From assembly GCA_963560005.1 (NCBI GenBank), contig CAUWNG010000112.1, positions 1-5,093 of the forward strand: a DNA stretch of 5,093 nt, read 5' to 3'. The position numbers and the translations under genes were made by a program. How positions within the stretch are numbered: position 1 is the first letter of the stretch; every line of letters starts with the position of its first letter. Origin of the DNA: CAG-273 sp963560005. Lineage in GTDB: Bacteria; Bacillota; Clostridia; TANB77; CAG-508. The notes under the pieces are model-generated. The model saw nothing but the letters and a program-made list of their open reading frames with translations, made no database searches and was not told the origin of the DNA. Positions 1 to 5,093 of this stretch are shown in pieces.

Positions 1-603
1 AACTATCATAATTGTCAATTTATTAATATATCCATTTTTATCCTTTAGTTTCAAGCTCTCTAACTCTTTATATTCATCATTTTTTAAATATTGCAACATT
101 GCTAATATAGTACTATCATTTTGGGGATTATAATAAATTTTGTATATAGCATAATCATATTGTTTTCTAAAAGGAAAATTATAAGTTTTCCCATATAAAT
201 ATAAATCACTACAATATAATTTTAGTGTTTTTAGAAATTGTTTTTCTTTAAATTCTATAATTTCATCCAACATTAAATGATTCTTTTCTAAATAATACTT
301 TTTCTTTTCTTCATTTTGAATTATATTATTTGCTTGTTTTATATTATCATAAATTTCTTTAATATCATTATCAAACATTTTTTCAACAAATAAATATGCT
401 TCAAGAATATTCTGACTAAATAATTGCGTGCTGGATTCTTGTGTTTGTTTTATAATTCTCTTTCTCTTAAAAAATAAAAATTCACTATTTAAAATTTCAT
501 TTATTTGCTTAGTACTGTAATCAATTTGATTGTCAAATAATTTCTTAAAAATTAAATTCAATATTTTTATATCATATTCATTTGTTATTTCTATATTTTC
601 CAT
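1..603 (-). CDS. Hypothetical protein, 3'-truncated by the window edge (first 201 codons)
   Basis: The frame is open without a stop from the ATG at 603-601 to the left edge, so the C-terminus is missing. The start is well supported: AGAGGT lies 5 bases upstream, and an in-frame TAA at 633-631 rules out a longer protein except through a non-standard codon. I do not recognise the family. The visible part is rich in Lys, Asn, Ile, Tyr and Glu and looks soluble, with no signal peptide or membrane segment. Residues about 10-40 look helical. A basic patch, FFKRKRIIK, lies at 44-52. A long charged helical stretch at about 65-130 could form a coiled coil. Residues 130-160 are rich in Tyr (LYCSDLYLYGKTYNFPF and following). 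The gene begins 53 bases after the stop of the STAND gene, on the same strand and with the same base composition. Co-transcription is plausible, and it could be an accessory part of that system or an unrelated cargo gene. No function is assigned. Confidence 0.8.
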   Translation of the reverse strand, partial: MENIEITNEYDIKILNLIFKKLFDNQIDYSTKQINEILNSEFLFFKRKRIIKQTQESSTQLFSQNILEAYLFVEKMFDNDIKEIYDNIKQANNIIQNEEKKKYYLEKNHLMLDEIIEFKEKQFLKTLKLYCSDLYLYGKTYNFPFRKQYDYAIYKIYYNPQNDSTILAMLQYLKNDEYKELESLKLKDKNGYINKLTIMIV

Positions 604-607
604 ATTT

Positions 608-613
608 ACCTCT
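608..613 (-). promoter_or_regulatory. Ribosome binding site of the downstream hypothetical gene
   Basis: The minus strand reads AGAGGT, then AAAT and the ATG at 603-601; GAGG is 5 bases from the start codon. This fixes the start of the left-edge gene and supports it as a real gene, although its stop is outside the window. Confidence 0.75.
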
Positions 614-656
614 AGTTTTTTATTTATAAATTAAAAATACATCTTATTAATTTGTT

Positions 657-3600
657 TTATATAGTAAAGGTTGATTGCCATTCTTCTTCTTTGTAATTTT
701 TTGTCTCGAACTCGCTAATATTATCATTTGCCAAAACATCACTTCTCCAAGATTTATATTTCTTATTTTGTGATTTTTCCGAATAGATTGTCCATCCCAT
801 TTTTAAATTCTTTTTCTTTAAATATTCGACAAAGTAATCATGTCTAATCCAAAGTCCTGTTCCCATATCCATGATACTGCTATCAAAACAAATTAAATCT
901 GTTTCATTATACCATTTTCCCTCCGACTTTTGCTTTAAATCAAATTCTTCTATTACCCATTTAGCTGGTAACAATATTTTTATTGAATTTTCTATTGATT
1001 CATCTTGATATTTTTCCCATATATATTCTTGATAACATATTTTATATCCATTATTGATATCAAAATATTCGTTATTATATGAGTTTTCAGTCAAATATTT
1101 TTTTGAAAAAGGTATATCAAACAATTCAATATTATAGAATTCAACATATGTACCTTGTGAAAACTTATGAAAATTACTCTTTAATAATTCATCTTCATTT
1201 TTATATACATATGCAGTTTGTGATATAGTAAATGCTTTTCTATTTATCATATTTGAAGATATTTTTCTGTTTTCTAATGAATATAAATTGAACAAAGATA
1301 TATATTTTTCTCCCCAAAAATCTTTCACTAGAAATTTCTCATATTTTTCTTCTTCAAACTCAAATTTACTTTCTTCTAAGTATCCAGTCTCATCATTTTG
1401 TTTTAATATAAAGTTAGTAGTATCTGTATACAATACATGTGGATATTCTTCTTCTAAATCATACTCTGCATATTCAACTTTTGATTTAATGTTTGTTTGT
1501 ATATGATTTTTATCATAATATTTTCTTTTTTGAAAATCTATTATAGTATCGCTATATGCGTCATATTGTGGTATATAATTATCATAAAGTTTTGATAGTA
1601 CTTCAAAAGTAGCTATCCATTGATATTTTTTTCCTATTCTTTCCACATAGTTTTCACTTCTTGTTTGATACATTTTTACACTTCTATCATATTCTCCAAA
1701 TAGTGTATAATCATACCCATATTCAAATGCTCGTTTTGTAGCTATATTTGCAAGTAATTGAATATCATCAAAATTGTATGCAAATGGTTGTAACATAGGT
1801 TGTAATGTATATCTACCAAAGTCCCCATATCCACATGTTCCTCTTCCATATTCCGTAACCATAGACCTAATGATTTCAGTATTTGCGAATTTTCTTGGGT
1901 CTTCTGAACATTCATCTATATTAAAAAAATACATTTTATCAATTTCTTCATTTGTAGGTAGTTCTTGATACCAATCGCCTTTTTTTTCTTTATCTATTTC
2001 ATCATATAAATTAATATTATTATTAATTTTCAAAAATCGAAACAATTTTCTAGCATAGATTTTTATTGCAATATTGTCTAGAGTATGTTCATTTCTATAT
2101 ATAAGAGTGTAAATGCTATTGGCTAACTCATTTAAATCATTATCTCTTTCACTCCTAATTATAGCTCCATAAATAGCAGCAATAATTCTTTCTAAAATAT
2201 ATAAATCCTTTACATTTTGAAATATTTCAACTATTTTTTTTGAAATATTATTTTTATTTATTAGCATTCTTACTAAAGCTTTTGTCGATTTATCTCTTAA
2301 TTCTTTATTAGTAGATGATAAAAACCAAGATAACATTATAGCTACTAAATATATTGTTTCTTCATCCAAATATTCATTTCCATATGTTATACAATAATTT
2401 ATAATATTATCTATTGTAGTTTTATTAAAATTATCATAATAGTTTTCTATTATAGTTGTCCACCTATAATCTAATTCAGGCATGTTAAAATTTATTAAAT
2501 ATCTATGTAATAACTTTATATTGCATGGATTAGTATAAATATAGGAACACTTTATCAGCATATCAATTAGTTGTTCATCGTAATTTTCTTGAAAAAGCCT
2601 TTTTAGATTCTCTACTACAATATTTATATTGTAATAATTTTTTAACCATATTAAACTATTTATATATGAGTTATCTAAATAGTATTTAAATGATATCTTG
2701 TCTAAATCCACAATTTCAAAAATATCTTTCTTATACTTCATTGGTATCATTATTAATAGTTCTTCTAATATTCCATTATCAAATTTGTCTGATATATCAA
2801 AGTAATCATGTAAATTTCCCGAATTAATTTGTTCTTTCAAATCTTCATGACTCTTTATATTGCTTAATAAATATTCTGCTTTAGATATCTTTTCATATCT
2901 TTCATATGTAAAAATTAGTACTTCTGATTCACCTCTTCCTTCTCTATATAATATCCCGTTATTAATTAACTCGTTTAGCATATCTGTTTTTTTTATATCA
3001 TATCTTTCTGCTATTTCTTTTATTGAACTTAAAGCATCCTCATATGAATTATATTTATTCTTAATAATACTATCTCTTGATATAACATTTAAACATTCAA
3101 TAACAATATTTTTTTGTGTTTGGATTTCATATTTATCTATAATTAATTGATTAACTTTTTCCAAATAGCTATCATATATATTTATGAAATTATCATATTT
3201 AAACTCATTCATGTTAATTTTATATTTGCTGACAATTTCACAATAAATGCTTAAAAATAAAGGATTACTAAATTCTCTATTGATAAGCTGTGTAATAGGC
3301 ACTGGAATATTATAAAAATCAAAAAACTCTTTTGCAGCTTCAAAACTTCTACTGCCAAATCCATTATGTTTATTTTTTTCCAATTTATCTATATTTTCAA
3401 TTTCTTCTGATATACACAATCTATAATATGTTTCTCTTAAGGATAAAATTAGTTTTAAATTACTAAAATTTGTAATAGTTTTTATAAAATTTATAAGTCC
3501 TCTCTTCCATATACTTTTATCATTGCTTTCATTTATTCCATCTATTATAATTGGAATAATTATATTCTTTGATATTGCAATATTGTTTATATAATTACAC

Positions 3601-4676
3601 AAATCTTTTAAATTATCATTGTAATTCATAATTTTAGACATTTGTGTTTCTATATTTTCACTAGTCACAAATTCTTGTCCTAACAATAATATTGCTGGCT
3701 TGTTTTCACTGACATAGTATTTATATATAAAAGTAGCTAATGTATGGCTTTTACCTATACCAGCTTTTCCAGTGTATATCAATGTTTTCTTAGAAAATAT
3801 ATTAAGTAAAAAGTTAATTTGTTGCATTTTTTCTTTAAAAAATGTCTCAAATTTTATCCTTTCAGAATAATCAGTTTTCTTTTCTATAACCTTTTCTTTG
3901 TATATCTCCAATTTTTTCTTTATTTTTTCTATATTATCTATAGAAAATTCATTAATTACTTTTTCTGTGTTAACTCCTGTATATATTCCATTATTCTCAA
4001 TATTAATAATTAAATCAATTAATAATTCTATAACTTTCTTTTTATTATATTTCTCTATAAAAAAAGCCTTTAATTTTTCTTCTTCTTGATTAAAAACATC
4101 TAGAGTTTTATTATACCTTTTTCCTAAATTATTTAATGACTTTCTTGTATTGTCAATCATCCAACTAGTTGTATAAATATTTTTCACTAATGCAGTATTA
4201 ATATAATCATACAATTTCTTTAATTTAAATTCATCCAGAGTTTTTATTTCTGACAATAATTTATCAAATGTAATTATATCATCATCGTAGCAAAATTTAA
4301 AATTTCTTTTCGTTTTAAATGTTCCTCTATATGTAGTATTTTGAAATACAACAAATTTAATTTGGTCAATATTCTTATCATATTCCTTTGCAAAAAATTT
4401 ATCTAAAGTGTTTTGAATTTTAGCATGTGCTACATTAGTAGTAACTTGAACTGCAACTTTTTTATTTTCATCTATTAAATCAATGCAAGGATAATTACAA
4501 ATATTAAAATTGGTATTTTTCAAATAATATTCATACATTATATTTATCACTTGAGACACTATATCTTCTAAAAAAATATTTTTATCTGTTAAATTAAGTT
4601 TGTTTTCAGTTTCAATTATGGATTTTAATTTCACTAATTCATTAATAATAACTTTGATTTCTTCTTCTCTATTCAT
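657..4676 (-). CDS. SMEK-domain STAND NTPase, Avs-like candidate phage sensor (1339 aa)
   Basis: This is a complete gene. The ATG is preceded by AGGAG at 5 bases, and an in-frame TAG at 4691-4689 blocks any longer start. Residues 1 to about 165 match the SMEK domain as I know it: KLNLTDKNI at 26-34, CIDLID at 64-69, VAVQVTT at 74-80 and KIQNTLDKF at 86-94. A linker follows with NLGKRYNKTLDV at 183-194, a type of motif often placed before STAND modules. The NTPase core, about 285-480, has Walker A GKAGIGKS (303-310), Walker B IIIDGINE (376-383, Asp379), the sensor-like LSLRETYY (411-418) and FSNPLFLSIYC (469-479), which resembles the STAND GxP region. Residues about 490-900 appear to be helical repeats. 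Residues 900-1339 are mixed, with GYGDFGRY (949-956), ERIGKKYQW (1012-1020) and a final block near 1236-1300 ending GWTIYSEK. There is no signal peptide or membrane segment, so it is cytosolic. By analogy with Avs proteins, the C-terminal half would bind an invader protein, trigger ATP-dependent oligomerisation and activate the N-terminal domain. The STAND assignment is firm, SMEK is likely, and the trigger and effector activity are unknown. Confidence 0.93.
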   Translation of the reverse strand: MNREEEIKVIINELVKLKSIIETENKLNLTDKNIFLEDIVSQVINIMYEYYLKNTNFNICNYPCIDLIDENKKVAVQVTTNVAHAKIQNTLDKFFAKEYDKNIDQIKFVVFQNTTYRGTFKTKRNFKFCYDDDIITFDKLLSEIKTLDEFKLKKLYDYINTALVKNIYTTSWMIDNTRKSLNNLGKRYNKTLDVFNQEEEKLKAFFIEKYNKKKVIELLIDLIINIENNGIYTGVNTEKVINEFSIDNIEKIKKKLEIYKEKVIEKKTDYSERIKFETFFKEKMQQINFLLNIFSKKTLIYTGKAGIGKSHTLATFIYKYYVSENKPAILLLGQEFVTSENIETQMSKIMNYNDNLKDLCNYINNIAISKNIIIPIIIDGINESNDKSIWKRGLINFIKTITNFSNLKLILSLRETYYRLCISEEIENIDKLEKNKHNGFGSRSFEAAKEFFDFYNIPVPITQLINREFSNPLFLSIYCEIVSKYKINMNEFKYDNFINIYDSYLEKVNQLIIDKYEIQTQKNIVIECLNVISRDSIIKNKYNSYEDALSSIKEIAERYDIKKTDMLNELINNGILYREGRGESEVLIFTYERYEKISKAEYLLSNIKSHEDLKEQINSGNLHDYFDISDKFDNGILEELLIMIPMKYKKDIFEIVDLDKISFKYYLDNSYINSLIWLKNYYNINIVVENLKRLFQENYDEQLIDMLIKCSYIYTNPCNIKLLHRYLINFNMPELDYRWTTIIENYYDNFNKTTIDNIINYCITYGNEYLDEETIYLVAIMLSWFLSSTNKELRDKSTKALVRMLINKNNISKKIVEIFQNVKDLYILERIIAAIYGAIIRSERDNDLNELANSIYTLIYRNEHTLDNIAIKIYARKLFRFLKINNNINLYDEIDKEKKGDWYQELPTNEEIDKMYFFNIDECSEDPRKFANTEIIRSMVTEYGRGTCGYGDFGRYTLQPMLQPFAYNFDDIQLLANIATKRAFEYGYDYTLFGEYDRSVKMYQTRSENYVERIGKKYQWIATFEVLSKLYDNYIPQYDAYSDTIIDFQKRKYYDKNHIQTNIKSKVEYAEYDLEEEYPHVLYTDTTNFILKQNDETGYLEESKFEFEEEKYEKFLVKDFWGEKYISLFNLYSLENRKISSNMINRKAFTISQTAYVYKNEDELLKSNFHKFSQGTYVEFYNIELFDIPFSKKYLTENSYNNEYFDINNGYKICYQEYIWEKYQDESIENSIKILLPAKWVIEEFDLKQKSEGKWYNETDLICFDSSIMDMGTGLWIRHDYFVEYLKKKNLKMGWTIYSEKSQNKKYKSWRSDVLANDNISEFETKNYKEEEWQSTFTI

Positions 4677-4681
4677 TGTAT

Positions 4682-4686
4682 CTCCT
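4682..4686 (-). promoter_or_regulatory. Ribosome binding site of the STAND gene
   Basis: The minus strand reads AGGAG, then ATACA and the ATG at 4676-4674. Together with the in-frame TAG at 4691-4689 this settles the start of the 1339-residue protein. Confidence 0.8.
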
Positions 4687-4708
4687 ATCTACTTTTAAAT
4701 TTATTATT

Positions 4709-4759
4709 AAAAAAGCAAAATAATCCTGTAACTTTTAATTACTCTCATACCCTGCTTTT
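4709..4759 (-). terminator. Possible weak terminator-like inverted repeat between the RloB-like and STAND genes
   Basis: On the minus strand AAAAGCA (4759-4753) is followed 35 bases later by its complement TGCTTTT (4717-4711), and the T-run continues to 4709. The loop is long. Inside it GTAA and TTAC could form a small inner hairpin. The placement, just after the RloB-like stop and before the STAND ribosome binding site, suits a terminator. However, the stem is only 7 pairs, mostly A:T, and such repeats arise easily in sequence this A+T-rich. It could equally be chance, leaving the two genes in one transcript. No convincing -35/-10 pair for the STAND gene was found in the same gap. Confidence 0.25.
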
Positions 4760-4771
4760 CTTTCGTAAGAT

Positions 4772-5093
4772 TTATTCTAAATACTCTTTTAATCCATCAA
4801 CGATTTTATATACTTTAGTCATTGGATTTCTTTGTGATGCTTGTCCATCTTTATTTAATTCTTCCATATATTCGCAATTTTTTATCGCAGTATGTAACTT
4901 TCCTTCGCCAGTAACTTTATCAAATATATTTGTATCGTTTTTAGTATAATCACCTAAACCTTTTTTCTGAAATTCTTTGCTAAGTTCTTGTAATACATCA
5001 TCTTTTGAAACATATCTGCTTACTTTCTTAAAATGTGCCAATAGCCAAAGTTCAAAGTTAGGATTAGACCAAGCTACATTATAATTGCAATTA
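4772..5093 (-). CDS. rloB: RloB/AbiLii-family protein, C-terminal 106 residues (5' end outside the window)
   Basis: The frame enters from the right edge (first full codon at 5092-5090) and ends with TAA at 4774-4772. An internal TTG at 5041-5039 could be taken as the start of an 89-residue protein. I reject that because the 17 codons before it are open and encode the family's most recognisable motif. The visible sequence has VAWSNPNFELWLLAHF near its beginning (SNPNFELW at 5068-5045), the pattern of RloB-like proteins (usually SNPCFELWLLLHF). A K-rich helical middle follows, then AIKNCEYMEEL, and near the end NPMTKVYKIVDGL (NPMTKVY at 4828-4808), matching the family's NPsT...L ending. RloB was named from restriction-linked loci and is homologous to AbiLii of the lactococcal AbiL abortive-infection system, where it pairs with an RloA/AbiLi-type ATPase. 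That partner, if present, should lie just beyond the right edge. Its biochemical activity is not clear from this half. The family call rests on motifs recalled from memory. Confidence 0.85.
   Translation of the reverse strand, partial: NCNYNVAWSNPNFELWLLAHFKKVSRYVSKDDVLQELSKEFQKKGLGDYTKNDTNIFDKVTGEGKLHTAIKNCEYMEELNKDGQASQRNPMTKVYKIVDGLKEYLE

Noticed and set aside
604..656. Promoter for the left-edge gene (TTTATAAAT as a -10)
   Set aside because: The gap is nearly all A and T, so TATA-like strings are expected by chance, and no matching -35 at proper spacing was found.
1288..1506. Plus-strand 72-codon open frame
   Set aside because: It lies wholly inside the STAND gene on the opposite strand, has low-complexity Ser/Phe/Tyr composition typical of an antisense shadow, and shows no recognisable motif.
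1774..1968. Plus-strand 64-codon open frame
   Set aside because: It is antisense to the conserved C-terminal block of the STAND protein, whose codons explain the sequence. No domain is visible.
2860..3150. Plus-strand 96-codon open frame with a membrane-like look
   Set aside because: The hydrophobic Phe/Ile/Ser stretches are the complement of Lys/Asn/Glu-rich codons of the STAND gene. Nothing else supports a gene.
3819..4089. Two overlapping plus-strand frames rich in Phe, Ile and Tyr that look like small membrane proteins
   Set aside because: Both are antisense shadows of the Lys/Glu-rich linker (residues about 196-286) of the STAND protein, and they overlap each other in different frames.
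5039..5041. TTG as the start codon of an 89-residue protein
   Set aside because: The open frame continues upstream to the window edge and encodes the RloB-family SNPNFELW motif, so the TTG is an internal Leu codon.

Overview
The window is strongly A+T-rich. All supported genes lie on the minus strand. TGG is used for Trp, TTA and AGA dominate for Leu and Arg, and two starts have clear purine-rich Shine-Dalgarno sites. This suggests a low-GC bacterium with the standard code (Clostridia-, Fusobacteria- or Brachyspira-like). The genus cannot be read from the sequence.

Layout in the direction of transcription (right to left): (1) 5093-4772, the C-terminal half of an RloB/AbiLii-family protein that enters from the right edge. 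It is recognisable by SNPNFELW and NPMTKVY, and its start lies outside the window. (2) A 95-base gap with a weak inverted repeat. (3) 4676-657, a complete 1339-residue protein with an N-terminal SMEK domain, a central STAND/NACHT-like P-loop NTPase (Walker A GKAGIGKS, Walker B IIIDGINE) and a long C-terminal half that is helical and then mixed. This is the layout of Avs-type antiviral sensors. (4) A 53-base gap with a good ribosome binding site. (5) 603-1, the first 201 codons of an unrecognised Lys/Asn/Tyr-rich protein, still open at the left edge.

The likely reading is part of a phage-defence island. The tail of an RloAB/AbiL-type module is followed by an Avs-like STAND sensor-effector and a possibly co-transcribed gene of unknown role. 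In the STAND protein the C-terminal half would sense an invader molecule, the NTPase would oligomerise, and the SMEK domain would act as or recruit the effector. That mechanism is inferred from the family layout and is not shown by the sequence. No tRNA, rRNA, CRISPR array, insertion sequence or convincing promoter was seen.
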